Shown in pieces: positions 41,740 through 53,374 of a stretch of 64,000 bases of DNA. Origin of the DNA: Hymenopus coronatus (lineage: Eukaryota; Arthropoda; Insecta; Mantodea; Hymenopodidae); NCBI GenBank assembly GCA_030762935.1, contig CM060892.1:88462327-88526326 (forward strand). The letters run 5' to 3'. The translations under genes were made by a program, and so were the position numbers. The number at the start of each line of letters is the position of its first letter. The stretch's first letter is position 1. Below the pieces are notes generated by a model. That model saw nothing but the letters and a program-made list of their open reading frames with translations. It was not told the origin of the DNA and ran no database searches.

Positions 41740-42530
41740 AGCAGTATGTGCAATGTATGTGCAATATGCTGTAGTTATAAATATTCTGCCCAAAAATTAC
41801 ATATCTAGATTTCACCGAAAATGCACATTTCAGGGCCCTATGAATCCAAAGAAAGCATCTTTAGAAAAAGGTCTGTGTGTCCTCGTATGTGTAGGTGTTG
41901 TGCCTCTCACAGTGGACTGTATAACTAAATAACGAAGTGTTGGTTAACTTCCAGTCTTGGTATTTAGGTTCAGTAGCTTCCAATGATGCGACACACAGAT
42001 TTTCAGGAATTTCTTTACGTGTAAAATTTTTAGAAAAGTTTCATTTGCTCAAAAATGGCTAAAAGATTTCGATTCAAATACCACAAGCTTAATATATTTT
42101 TATAACAAACAAAATGTAAAGCTTTAATTTTTTGGGAATAGCCTCTGAAGACCTCTTTATTCTGGATGGCTTTTGTAAAACTTTTATATAAGAAGTACAC
42201 AAATTCTACACAATAAGCTAGATGCGTTAAAAATGCAAATTAGGTCATATACCTTTTTGTTGTAGAGTTAACCGTTTGTGAGATATTCAGTGTTATTGGT
42301 TTCACCTTTCCTCAAACGAGAACTCAGCTATCTTTCTTTTTGTCTCTCATTTGTTTATTCACAGTAAGTAAAGAAAACCGAATTTCAATTGTTTCATACA
42401 GTGACCGGCTTTTAAAAGATTTAACTGTTGCTTTAGTCTGGTGTACTCCCTTACATCCCTTCTACTTACAATGAAGCAAGTAATAAAACTATTTATGCTA
42501 ATGTTTATTTCAATTAGCAAGATTTTATTT
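41740..42530 (-). mobile_element. R1 repeat, diverged minus copy
   Basis: The hairpin end is eroded (GTGCAATGTATGTGCAATATG). The middle is complete, and the 5' end is lost at the GTTTATTTCAATTAGCAAGA block. A 129-codon plus frame (41543-41932) runs from unique DNA into it and is spurious. Confidence 0.8.
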
Positions 42531-43453
42531 GATTTAAACTCCTTTGTTTTATTTTAAATAAATTGCATTGCTTATTCTATAAATAACTATCGGAATTCTT
42601 ATACTATTCATTATACCTAATGCTCCACCCCATTATATCTAAATTCCTCAATTTTCCCCACACTGAAAATATTTGTAATTGAGTCTATATGTCGTGGTTT
42701 CTAATCTATCCAAATACGCGTGTCCCAGTAATGACCTAAGGAATTTAATTTCCTGTGGCCCTGTTATTTGTAAGAGTGATTTGGATCGGTTTGTGAGCCG
42801 AGTATTTGAGTAAAAAAAAAGTTATAGATTACCAAAGTAATTAAATTTACATTAAAAATTCGATTTAAAGAATCTTTGTAAACATTCTTACATGTATTAA
42901 AACTTCTAAGCATTTTCTATAACTGCATACATTCCATTATTTTTATCTTTATAAACAATTGTCCAGCATTTGCTACCATAAAGAATAATCGTCTCTGACT
43001 TGATCGTGTATAACTTCAATATTCCTCAGGTGGTACCGCACTTTGCCTGGCATTTTCTTTCATATTTTTCGTATCTCTATCATAATTATATGAACTATCA
43101 TGCTCCAAGAAAGCAAACATGTAAATATGTGCTAGAATGTTTTTTCTGGAGTGCCATTGTTACTGATTTTGTACTGAAGATTTTATAATTACATTCTTTA
43201 CAAATCTGGTGTAGATTATCTTATGTGCTATGCCCCCTTATTAAATCATTTGCGTGCACTAAATATTCCGAGTAGTTCTTCCAATCTTAATTCCAGATGG
43301 AGCTTCTTTCTTCCCTTTTTGCAAGATGTTACCCAAAACATTGTTAAAAGGTGTGGTTAATATTATGCAACTTTTTTCTTACACTCTGATTAATGACTAA
43401 AATTTCCCCTTTATAATTAGTAATTTGAAATAAACCAGGTACCATTATGCAAA
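42531..43453. other. Unrecognised AT-rich sequence
   Basis: No R1, SINE head or coding signal recognised in about 920 bases. The 62-codon frame at 43000-43188 has no motif. Confidence 0.5.
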
Positions 43454-43830
43454 GGTGGCGCCGTGGTTGAATGGTTAGATAGCTCGTCTCCCATCTATTA
43501 CGGCCCGGATTCGATCCCGAGTGCCCGTATTTGGGAATTGTGGTGGACAAAGCGGAGTCTGGACGGGTTTTCTCCGGGGCCTCCGGTTTCCTCCGCAACT
43601 CATTCCAGCAGTTGCTTGGTAATCACTTTTCCGATCATAAATTTCATAACATCAACTTCCTCATCCTCATGCCGAGCTCTCGTAACAGGTTCTCCATTCT
43701 GGTTTCGTGCGGCTGGCTCTCCGACAGGCTTCTGACCCATATAAATTGGCTAGTAAGTCTTAGGGGGTGTCTGTCACACAAATATGAGCAGGGTAAGCCG
43801 ATTACGAAACGAAACCATATCATAAATATT
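43454..43830 (+). mobile_element. tRNA-derived SINE, family D, long copy
   Basis: The head GGCGCCGTGGTTGAATGGTT (A-box region, 43457-43476) resembles Leu/Ser-type tRNA heads, and CCGGATTCGATCCCGAGT (about 43505-43522) is a clear B box. The body GTGGTGGACAAAGCGGAGTC, TTTCTCCGGGGCCTCCGG matches 12340-12515 and 51118-51310. Overlapping frames (43463-43735 and 43531-43833 plus, 43644-43868 minus) are not genes. Confidence 0.75.
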
Positions 43831-44050
43831 TGATATATCTTAGTATGCGTTTTAACCATTATATCCATAATTTCTATGTTGTTTCTATGAGCAGATATAT
43901 CTATATGGTTCTCTAAGATGCAATTGGAATGTACCTGGTTTTATTATCAAAATACATACTATATGAATGAATAATAGTGTCGATTCAATTAAACGTTTCG
44001 ATTTCAATCTGTTTCTAAACTACTTACATAAACTTGCACTAATACAAAAA

Positions 44051-44929
44051 TCAGATGTGTACCATTCACATGACTTTCTCTATATCTCTGCAACAAATTA
44101 TTCTTATAAAGCTGATACTACTATTTACTACCCATTAATCAGAAAAAAAATAACAGAAATAGTGTTATTACTTGCTTCCATGGAAGTAGAACCGAAATAA
44201 GGGAGTACCATAGGTTAAAGTGATAGTCAAAAGCTGGTTGCTATGTCACTGAAGTTCCTTTGTTTATATGGACAGCAGTTGACAAATTCCTGTAAAAAAA
44301 ATATAAGTTTTTCATAGCAGAAACCAAAAACAAGGAATGTCTCAAAAACAATGAACACCATGAAAAAAATGTATATAACATAAATTGTGTGTTTTAACGT
44401 GTTTTACATTTTTTGTTAGTAAGTTTTTGTCCATCTCTTACGGTTTAGCATTTATTCAAAATTCCGTAAAATTCGTCCAGAATAAAGTATTCTTCAGAGT
44501 CTATTCCCAGAAAATTCAAGATATACATTTTATTTGACAGGTAAATAGCTTTAAATTACTTTATTTTAATCAAAATTGTTAGGGTCATTTTTCAGAGAAT
44601 CAAACTTTTCGAAAAAAGTGCCAAGTAAAGGGTAGTTGGGGGTGAGGGGATTTTTCTCAAAATCTTCGTGTCGCATCCCTGGAAGATACTAAACTTAAAT
44701 ACCAAGTTTGGTATTTTACCGACTATTCGTTTTTGAGTTATCGTGTTCAAAGACACACGGACCCACTGACACACCCACGGACCTTTTTCTGAAAATACTT
44801 GTTTTGGATACAGGGGACCCTAAAACATATATTTCCGGTGAAATCTCGGTATCGAATTTTTTGGTGGAATGCAATACCTTTTCTATACACTATTACATAG
44901 TACGATAATACGTATAGAGAAAGTAAAAA
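44051..44929 (+). mobile_element. R1 repeat, full-length plus copy
   Basis: A well-preserved copy starting TCAGATGTGTACCATTCACA and ending GTATAGAGAAAGTAAAA. The hairpin region carries a small insertion (CACTATTACATAGTACGATA). A SINE-like segment separates it from the next R1 copy on the same strand. Confidence 0.92.
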
Positions 44930-44936
44930 GGAGTGA

Positions 44937-45040
44937 TGCCGGCCCCTGTAGCCGCGTTAGGCATTGGAATTCTTCCGCGAATTATCATGGGTTTGATTCC
45001 CGGTATGGATTCTTAGTGTTGTGTGTTGCGTACTATGCAA

Positions 45041-45041
<1 letters not shown>
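44937..45041 (+). mobile_element. tRNA-headed SINE, family F
   Basis: GCCGGCCCCTGTAGCCGCGT starts the segment and GGGTTTGATTCCCGGTATGG (about 44990-45009) is a B box. The CT microsatellite that follows may be its tail. Confidence 0.55.

Positions 45042-45091
<50 letters not shown>
45042..45091. repeat. (CT)n microsatellite
   Basis: About 24 CT units. Ser/Leu runs in the frame 44869-45120 derive from it. Confidence 0.95.
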
Positions 45092-45094
<3 letters not shown>

Positions 45095-45151
45095 CTGATG
45101 GTCTAGTAGGTTACATCTGAATGCCTATATATATATTCATATATTCAAAAA

Positions 45152-46025
45152 TCTGATGTGTTCCATTCACATGACTTTCTCTATATCTCTGTAGCAAATT
45201 ATTGTTAATAAGCTTATCTTTTATTTACTTCATGCTAATCTAGAAAAATTAGCAGAAATAGTCTTATTTCTTGCTTTATTGTAAGTAGAAGCGAAATAAG
45301 GTAGTACCATAGGCTAAAGTGAAAGCCAAAAGCTGGTTGCTATGTGACTGATGTTCCTTTGTTTGTATGGACAGGAGTTTACAAATCCCTGTACGAGAAA
45401 AGTATAAGTTTTTCAAAGCTGAAACCAAGAAAAAGGAATATCTCGAAAGCGATCAACTCCACGAAAAAAATGCATATAACGTAAATTGTGTGTCTTAACG
45501 TGCTCTACATTTTTTCTGGGTTAAGATTTTGTCCATCTCTTACGGTTTAGTAGCTATGAAAAATTCATCCAGAATAAAGTAGTCTTCAGAGGCTATTCTC
45601 AGAAAATTCAAAATATACATTTTATTTGTCAGGTAAATAACTTTAATATACGATATTTTAATCAAAATCGTTAGAGCCATTTTCTAGAAAATCAAAATTC
45701 TCCAAAAAAGTTCCATGTAAAGGGTAGTTTGGGGTGGGGGGATTTTTCTCAAAATCTTCGTGTCGCATCGCTGGAAAATACTAAACTTAAATACCAAGTT
45801 TGGCATTTTACCGACTTTTCGTTTTTGAGTTATCGTGTTCACAGGCACACGGACACACGGACACACGCCCACACACAAACACGGACCCTTTTCTGAAAAT
45901 ACTTTTTTTTTGGATACAGGGGACCCTAAAACATATATTTCCGGTGAAATATCGGTATCAAATTGTTTATTCGAGTGCAATATATTCTCTATACACTATG
46001 TACATAGTGCGTATAGAGAAAGTAA
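45152..46025 (+). mobile_element. R1 repeat, reference full-length copy
   Basis: This copy is the clearest view of R1. In order: TCTGATGTGTTCCATTCACA with a small 5' hairpin (ATGTG/CACAT); the subterminal block ACTTTCTCTATA (about 45174-45185); a region with GTAAGTAGAAGCGAAATAAG; the CTCTTACGGTTTAGTAG block near 45536; AAAATTCATCCAGAATAAAG; a GT/GGGG-rich stretch near 45722-45745; a CACACGGACACACGG tract at 45842-45880; TTCCGGTGAAATATCGGTAT; and the 3' hairpin CTCTATAC (45987-45994) / GTATAGAG (46011-46018) around ACTATGTACATAGT. The inverted partner of the 5' block is TATAGAGAAAGT, which starts in the hairpin's right arm. No domain is encoded. Confidence 0.93.
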
Positions 46026-46027
46026 AT

Positions 46028-46404
46028 ATGGGTTGTATCAGCTCAAGAATTCCTTCAAGTAATATACTAACAAGTGGTTGAAGTATAAATTTTCAATCAT
46101 GGCTTAGGATAGACTAATAATGATAATAATAATAATAATAATAATAATAATATAAAAAAGGGCGCAGTAACTTGGCATAATGCAATACGTTAATTTAGTT
46201 GTCTCTGCTATAAGCAGCGATAGGTTTACATTATTTTTGCACTTCAGTATATGGTAGATACTTTTCATATTTCTCTGAGCACAAAACACAGATTTATGTA
46301 TCATAGGTTCGTGGAAAATTTTCTTGTAGCATACCTTAGAGCAAGACCCATGATCTGAGAATTTTGTTGTCACACAACGATTTCATAGTTTGCCTGTGTC
46401 AATT
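46028..46404. other. Spacer with (AAT)n
   Basis: Contains an (AAT)n/(ATA)n tract at about 46112-46155. No gene was recognised. Confidence 0.55.
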
Positions 46405-47025
46405 TTTACTTTCTCTAGAGTTCTATATACATAGTATATAGAGAAGGTATTGCATTCTTACCATGGTAGCGAGATTTCATCGTAGATATACATTTTAGGG
46501 TCAATGTGCGTGTGCCTTTGAACACGATAGCTCAAGCATGAAAACTCGGTAAAACACCTCACTTGGTATTTAAGTTTAATATCGTCCACGGACCTTTTGA
46601 GAAGAGTCTCCCCACCTCAAACTACCCTTTACATGGAAAAATTTCGAAAATTTTGAATTTCTCAAAAATAGCTCTAACAATCTTGATAAAAATTCCTTAT
46701 ATTAAACATATTTACACGATCAAATAAAATGTATATCTTCAACTTTATAGGAATAGTTTCTAAAGACCTCTTTATTATAGATGAATTTTGCTGAATTTTG
46801 CAAAACAGGTAAAATGTAATAGACAAAATATTGCTATATAATTACTGTAGATCTCGTTAATTCGCAATTTATGTCACATACGTTTTCGTTGTAGAGTCGA
46901 CTGTTTCCTAGATATTCCTTCTTATTGGTTTCAATTTTTCAGATGGGGTAACCTTTCGTTTCATCTCTAATTTGTTTTTCTGGAAATTCAAAGCGAACCG
47001 AATTTCAATTGTTAACACCGACAGT
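46405..47025 (-). mobile_element. R1 repeat, minus, 5' end missing
   Basis: Starts TTTTTACTTTCTCTAGAG with the palindrome TATATACATAGTATATAGAG and lacks most of the CA-rich tract. It ends at the AAAGCGAACCGAATTTCAAT block, so the R1 5' quarter is absent. Confidence 0.85.
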
Positions 47026-47331
47026 AAAGTTAAAGGTAGCATACAATAATTGCAGAACTATTTGCGAAATAAGAAAATTGCTGCTTTTAGTGTTAAAACA
47101 CAATGGTTAAAACACTGCTCAATTTTTTCACTTCTAAATAACATGCTTAAGCATTCCCCAGTTGTATGTACAAAGTGAAGATGTCATTATTCACTGTTTG
47201 CAATACCTGGGGGCTGCGAGATCTCCCCTAATGTCAAACATAGCTTAGAGCCCCTGGAGATGGGAAGTGTTTCAACCTGATATCACATTTTGAAATTCAG
47301 GCAGAATCTCAACTAATCTAATAAATAAAAA
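47026..47331. other. Unrecognised spacer
   Basis: No feature was identified. Confidence 0.5.
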
Positions 47332-48182
47332 TCTGATGTGTTCCATTGACATGACTTTCTCTGCATCTTTGCAACAATTTATATTATTTACTTCAACTTA
47401 TCGAGAAAAAAATAGCAGAAATAGTCATATTACTTGCTTCCTTGTTAGTAGAAACAAAATAAGGGAGTACCATAGGTTGGTTAAAGTGATAGTCAAAAGC
47501 TGGTTGCTTTGTGACTGAACGTCCTTTGTTTGTATGGGCAGGAGTTGACAAATTCCTGAATCAGAGAAGTATACTTTTCAAAGCTGAAACCAAAAACAAG
47601 GAATATCTAAAAAGTGATCAACTCCACGAAAAAATGCATACAACTTAAAATGTGTGTTTTAACGTGCTGTATTTTTTGTTTGTTAAATTTTTGTCCAACT
47701 CTTATGGTTTAGCAGTTATTCAAAATTCTGTAAAATTCATCCAGAATGAAGTAGTCTTCAGAGTCTATTCCCAGAAAATTCAAGATATACATTTTCTTTG
47801 TCAAGTAAATATCTTAAATTTACGAGATTTTAATCAAAATCGTTAGAGCCATTTTTAAGAAAATAAAATGTTTCGAAATTTGTTCCATGTAAAGCGTAGT
47901 TTGTGGTGGGGGAATTTTCTTGAAAATCTTCGTGTCGCATCCTTGGAAGATACCAATCTTAAATATCAAGTTTGGTTTTTAACGGTCTTTTCATTTTTGA
48001 GTTATGCTTCCCACAGACACTCACACACACACACGGACATTCTTCTAAAAATGCTTTTTTGATTTGGATTCAGGGAGTCTCAAAACATATATTTCCGGTG
48101 AAATTTCGGTTTCGAATTTTTGGGTGCATTACAATACCTTCTCTACACACTATGTACGTAGTTTGTATAGAGATAGTAAAAA
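47332..48182 (+). mobile_element. R1 repeat, full-length plus copy
   Basis: Starts TCTGATGTGTTCCATTGACA and ends GTATAGAGATAGTAAAA. The hairpin CACTATGTACGTAGTTTG keeps pairing through a T-G wobble. It is followed after about 15 bases by a degraded R1 start (GTGTTGCATTCACACGG). Confidence 0.92.
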
Positions 48183-48289
48183 GTAGTACAGGGTGTTGCA
48201 TTCACACGGTTTTCTCTTCTCACTCTTCTGCAAACTTTTCATACCAAAATTTCTTCTAATGCGTATTTATTAATACTGAGCCAAACTTT

Positions 48290-48896
48290 CATTGCACACA
48301 CCTTTCCATACCAATTCTGCAACAAGTTATTCTTACAAAAGCATAACTATTCTATTTCATGCCAATCGAGATAATTACAAGTTAAGAGAAATAGTCTTTT
48401 TACTTACTTCCCTAAGGGTCCAGGAGAAATAAAGAATGCAGGTAGCTAAAGCCATAGTTATTTTTTTTTAAAGCTGATCGCTCTTACAGCATACCCATTG
48501 AAGGAATCACAAATATTCGAAAATGTAAAGCAACAACGAGGAATATTTTCTAAATGGCTAACTCTACAAAATGTATGTAACTTGTGTTTAAACAAACTCT
48601 AAATTTTTGTGTAGTAAGATTTTATGTAAATCTTAGCGCTTATCGTTTATGCAAACATCGTCCATAATAAAGGGAGCTTTAGAGCCTCCCAAGAAAATTC
48701 AAGATACACATTGTATTTTCCATGTAAATATATTTAATAGACGGAATTTTAATCTAAAGCTTTAGAGAAAAATTTATTTCAGATCTTTTTATTGCAAATG
48801 CAATGTATATAATTTCTAGGAATTGTATCTGAAGTCCTCTTCATTCTAATGACTTTTGTACAACTAATAAACCGTGATAGATTGACAAAATGTTAC

Positions 48897-48931
<35 letters not shown>

Positions 48932-49378
48932 TTAAAACACACAATCATATTTAATACCTTTTTAGTTAATCATTTACGGGATATTCCTTGTTATCGGTTT
49001 ACATCTCTCAGTATTGTTATGTTTCAATTTTGATAAACGTAGAACTGCTAAAAGACAAATCATATAACTTAACAATACGAATATCTTTTATTTCGAATGG
49101 AAAGACGTCATTCCTTTTTATTCTATTTTTACTTCTGAACCTGCGAAGAACGGAATTTCAATGTCATAATTAAGAGACAGATTTAAACTAATTCACAATC
49201 TTTTGTTTAATCATTTCCTTACACCCATTGTACCTACAAGGAAATAAGTTTTAAGACAATTTCTTCACAGACATAATTATTAGCGTGAATGAGATAAACA
49301 TAACTGCGTGTAAGAATAGTTTATCATCTAACAGATAGAGGCACTCATGTTAATGCAACTCATCACATGTTTTATCAA
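48290..49378. mobile_element. R1 foldback, large
   Basis: The plus half (about 48290-48780) runs from the R1 5' region to the ATTTTAATCTAAAGC block. The minus half (about 48785-49378) runs back from the TTGCAAATGCAATGTATATA block to a 5' end (GTTAATGCAACTCATCACA). The arms overlap over most of 490 bases with a loop of only a few tens of bases. An (AT)n at 48899-48929 sits in the minus arm. Confidence 0.75.
48899..48929. repeat. (AT)n microsatellite
   Basis: About 15 AT units inside an R1 arm. Confidence 0.95.
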
Positions 49379-50130
49379 AAATTTACATGCATTCATTGGT
49401 GCAATTTCCTTCTTTTTTTGTAAAATTCACAGTAAGATATCCTACTGAAGTTTATACTAATTGTTACAGATTACAATAGTAATATATTTGTTATCTATCA
49501 AATAGTAGCTTAGAAGAATATTTAAATAATATTTTCTATTATTTAAATTCATTGTTCTATTGAAAACTAACTACGTGGTGCATTTTAAAAATATTCACTA
49601 AAATAATTTAAAGATGTATTTCATATGATTTTTATATTATTCCTCATTATTATTTTTGATTTTTGAAGTTTCAAAATTTAATAATTTGTTACTCAAAATT
49701 TGGACACTATTTCGGAAAAAATCATTATACTATTTTCTTTAATGTACTTTTATGAGACAATATTAACTTTTTTAAACAAATTGGCAAAAATATTGCATCG
49801 TGTAGAGCAAGTTAGTAAAGGTTATTGAGAAAAAAAATGTAGTGTGTCTATTAATCAACATGCGTATGCTCATTTATAGATTCAGTTAATCCGTAGTTAA
49901 AGTGCGCCAATTGAGAATATGATATTTTTACTTAAATTTAAAATTCATATAATTTTTTATGAAAAAAATCACTATTTTGGTTCAAATTTCCCCGACACAT
50001 CAACCTTAAGGTTATATTGTATTGATCATTTCTACAATACTTATAGTCAGTTGAAACATCAGAAATTCAGTTTGAACTCCTGGTGTAACGCGGGATCTGG
50101 TTACGAAACGTGCATCTTGAAAGTAGATTA
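49379..50130. other. Unrecognised very AT-rich sequence
   Basis: No R1, SINE or coding signal seen in 750 bases. Confidence 0.55.
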
Positions 50131-50360
50131 AAGAGCGCTTGAGCGGCAGATTATCATTAGTGCAGGCAACGCCTTCCTTCCCTCTTGCGCTAAATTGATC
50201 GTGTTCACATGTTGTGCACGCACGATCCGCCACACGCACTGCGGTAGAATGATCTGATGTCGGCAGCTTCACCCTACCCTTATTTTACGCATACCTTTCC
50301 CATCCACTCAGAGGCGCTCCGAGGCGCAACATGTGCGCGTGCTTCCGAAACTACAGAAAG
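50131..50360. other. GC-richer island, function unknown
   Basis: Between AT-rich neighbours this stretch has CACGCACGATCCGCCACACG and CAGAGGCGCTCCGAGGCGCA. No tRNA-like boxes and no match elsewhere in the window were found. The 86-codon minus frame (50012-50272) has no motif. It could be host-unique DNA. Confidence 0.35.
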
Positions 50361-50539
50361 TAAATATAAGATACCGTTTTAATGGTTCTGATATGATATG
50401 ATTGTATTAGCGCTTTCACTGCCTACAACGTTACCCATCAAAGCGCTCTCTACTTCTTTGTCGCTATCTGGGATGCTCAGGGATCCTCTGAAGTACCTAT
50501 ATTTATAATTTAGGTGTCATTTTTTGCTATCTTCAATGT

Positions 50540-50960
50540 ACTAAGTAAAGTACATACCATAAGTGGCTTATGCGTTTCGTCTGGGGCTGACATTTGGCTG
50601 ATCATGGATTCGATTTCCGCGGTCGATCTCTTCTTTTCAGGGGGTTTCCCGGGTTATTTGGCGAACTTCCTGTCCCTTCATTTAATCTCCTTTTCATCCA
50701 ACCGGTCTCTTTCAGGGTTATAACTGTTGGCGAGGACTGTCTTGGTGGCCCGCTCCAGTGGTAGTGAATGCGCTTTAGAAACAGCTCTCGGCAGCACAGT
50801 GGCAATCGAACTGCTTGGACTATGTTAGAGACCCTCCACTTTGGCTCTTTCCACGCGGTCCGGATTTGGCTGCCCGTCGATAATTCTTTCATATCATCCC
50901 ATCCTATTGGCGTATGACCCACAATAACCCATGTGGAACTCCCTGCGTGATGACACACAC
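50540..50960 (+). mobile_element. Probable tRNA-headed SINE or compound insert
   Basis: ATAAGTGGCTTATGCGTTTC (A-box-like) and TCATGGATTCGATTTCCGCG (B-box-like, about 50601-50620) start a GC-richer stretch that runs to about 50960. A CA-rich segment follows (50950-51005). The 128-codon minus frame (50602-50988) lies wholly within it and has no domain. The boundaries are uncertain. Confidence 0.45.
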
Positions 50961-51117
50961 ACATATACACATAAATACAAATACACACACTATCACACTC
51001 ACACTTACGTAAAGCAGTTGAAGCATTTTAATCCACCCAAAACATTAATGGAAACATTTAACAGCATAACATGCAGACACTCAGAATTCCCTCAATACTA
51101 AACGATCTATCCGTTTG

Positions 51118-51310
51118 TATGTGTGCTTTTATTGATAGTGTTAAACACCCGCTTTTACTACCTAGGCACCGCAGGCATAGAATGAAGATTGAGCACCGGT
51201 AGAATCCAATGGTGAAGAAAACCGGAGAACCCGTAAAAATCAGGCTACTGCCTAACTTTCTCCACCATAAATCCCACATCCGGCCGCCTGGCATCGTACC
51301 CGGCTGGCAT
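51118..51310 (-). mobile_element. SINE family D fragment
   Basis: On minus: GGTGGAGAAAGTTAGGCAGT, ACGGGTTCTCCGGTTTTCTT, ACCGGTGCTCAATCTTCATT, and AAAGCGGGTGTTTAACACTA. The same order of blocks occurs at 12340-12515 and 43454-43830. Confidence 0.65.
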
Positions 51311-51754
51311 CGTCCTCGGCGCGGCCGTGTACATGAGACAAAAGTATATTCTTAAACAGCAGTATACAAAAACTTAATATAAGTATGGTTTATCGTGGAT
51401 TATCGATTACATAATAAGCGTAACGCAAGATTGATGTATCCGAAAAACATCGAACTTGTATAGGTTCAACATCTAACAAAGATAAGACGAGAAGATTTTC
51501 AAGCCTCTCACCAAACTACACCTTATATCCGACTTTTACAGGTTAAGACCGCGCTAATAAAGCAGAGAGCTACTACTCACAGGAGTCTCCCTACAGCAAG
51601 AAATTCAGCTGGAAATTCAGGGCAAGCTAGCGTTACTGCAACAACCACTGTTGAAAATAAATGGAAGGAAACGAAAGCGCTGTACTACATTCGCCCAGTG
51701 ACATATTGGCGGTCACACTCTGCCTATAGTGAGTGAACGAATGACGACTTCCTC
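51311..51754. other. Unrecognised sequence
   Basis: No repeat or gene was recognised with confidence. A short stretch at about 51440-51500 (CATCGAACTTG.. AGATTTTCAAG) faintly resembles R1. Confidence 0.4.
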
Positions 51755-52350
51755 CTATTTAAGATAATTCTATGTATTATAAATTTTAAATCAACAACGA
51801 GGAATAGCTCCGAAATGGAATTTTGAACAAAAAATTATTAAATAAAATAATTAAAAATAATTATTAATATAAAACTGTCAGTTTTAACGGGATGTACATA
51901 TCTATGTAGTAAGATTTTGTGAATCGCTTGCCGTAAACCAGTAATGCAAAAGCTTTCCAAAATTTTAAGAGGATTGCAGAAGTTATTTCCAGAAACTTCA
52001 AGATACACTTTTCATTTGTCATTCAAATAGCATAAACATATGGTATTTTAATCAAACTCTTAGCAAAAAATCACAATTTTCAAAAACTTTTCAATGTAAA
52101 GAGTAACTTGAAGTATGGGGATTTTCCTGAAAAATTTCCTTAGAATATTCTGATATTAAATAACAAGCTTGTCACTTAACCACTTTTGATATACGTAAGA
52201 CACATATACACGAATCTTTTTCTAATAATACTTTTTAAATTCAGAGTTCCTCAAAATATATTTTCATTTACATCTCGGTATGGAATTTTTAGATGGAATA
52301 TAATACTTTCTCTGCATAATCTGCTGTGTGTATGTGGTAGAGAAAGTAAT
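51755..52350 (+). mobile_element. R1 repeat, 5'-truncated, first of a tandem run
   Basis: Starts within R1 at the AACAACGAGGAATAGCTCCG block and ends GTGGTAGAGAAAGTAATTA. It is strongly diverged, with an eroded hairpin. Confidence 0.75.
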
Positions 52351-52354
52351 TATC

Positions 52355-53097
52355 TAATATGCCCCATACTCGTGAATTTTTGTGCCTGTTATGCAGCAAA
52401 CTATTCTATTAAAAGCTTATTTTTTTAAACTACCCCATGCTAATAAATAAACTAAAATAGTCTTATTACTTATCTCCTTGCAGGTCTAAGAAAAATTAGA
52501 TAATACACTAGCCAAAACGATAGCCAAACCTTTTAAAACTGGCCTCTATGACACTAAAATTCCATTCTTTTTTATTGGCAGGGAGATAAAATAAAGGAAA
52601 CAAATAAATAAATAAGAAAGAAAGAAAAACTCGAGTGCTCATTTTCCATTTAAAAAAACAGAAAAGCATTGAATAGTTTAAATCAATAGTGAGGAAAAAG
52701 TTTAACTTAAAAATGTATGTGACATATTAATGAGCTGTATATTTTATGCAGTTATAGTTTACGTATACGGTTTTCCGTTATGTAAAGGTCATCCAGAATG
52801 AATAGGACTTCAGAGGCTACTACCAAAAAATTCAAGATATACATATCATTTATCATAAAATTATCTTAAACAAATTGTATTTTAATCCAAATCGCTAAAG
52901 TAATTTTTGAGAATAAATACATTTACGAAAAAAGTTCCACATGTAAAGAGTAGTTTGGGGTCATTGAAAAATACTGAATTTAAATATCAAGTTTGGTACT
53001 GAGTCAAACGTTAGTTTTATACACAGACATTTGGAATTGAATTTTTAGATAGATGCCAATACCTTCTCTACCTACTCTGTATATGGTAGAGAATAAA
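52355..53097 (+). mobile_element. R1 repeat, diverged, second of a tandem run
   Basis: The 5' end is degraded (ATATGCCCCATACTCGTGAA). Middle blocks are recognisable (CTTATTACTTATCTCCTTGC, AAATTCAAGATATACATATC). The CA-rich tract is deleted. The hairpin outer stem is CTCTACC (53066-53072) paired with GGTAGAG (53085-53091), a fourth stem sequence that still pairs fully. Confidence 0.75.
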
Positions 53098-53374
53098 GTT
53101 TGATGTTACGAATTCACATGATACTACTTACTATTCCACAAATTATTGCTATATGGGTCATTCCTGTAGATAGTTATTGTTAATACAAATAAACTTCACT
53201 GTAGAAGTAAGATATATCAGAAATGGTTCCGATTACTTTTATAATATTACATACATTATAGTCCCAAATTAAGTAGCATGGTCTTTGTGGAATTTAGCAT
53301 CCGGAATTTAAAGCACAATTTCTCTCATTGTAGGTCAGAGTTTTTCTCTACGCGGAACAGAAGCTTATATGCTA

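Noticed and set aside
44869..45120. 83-codon frame with Ser/Leu repeats
   Set aside because: Created by the (CT)n microsatellite after a SINE head.
44051..46025. R1 pair as long terminal repeats of one retrotransposon
   Set aside because: The two copies are separated by only a SINE and a CT tract, with no gag/pol-like sequence, no primer-binding site, and no TG..CA ends.
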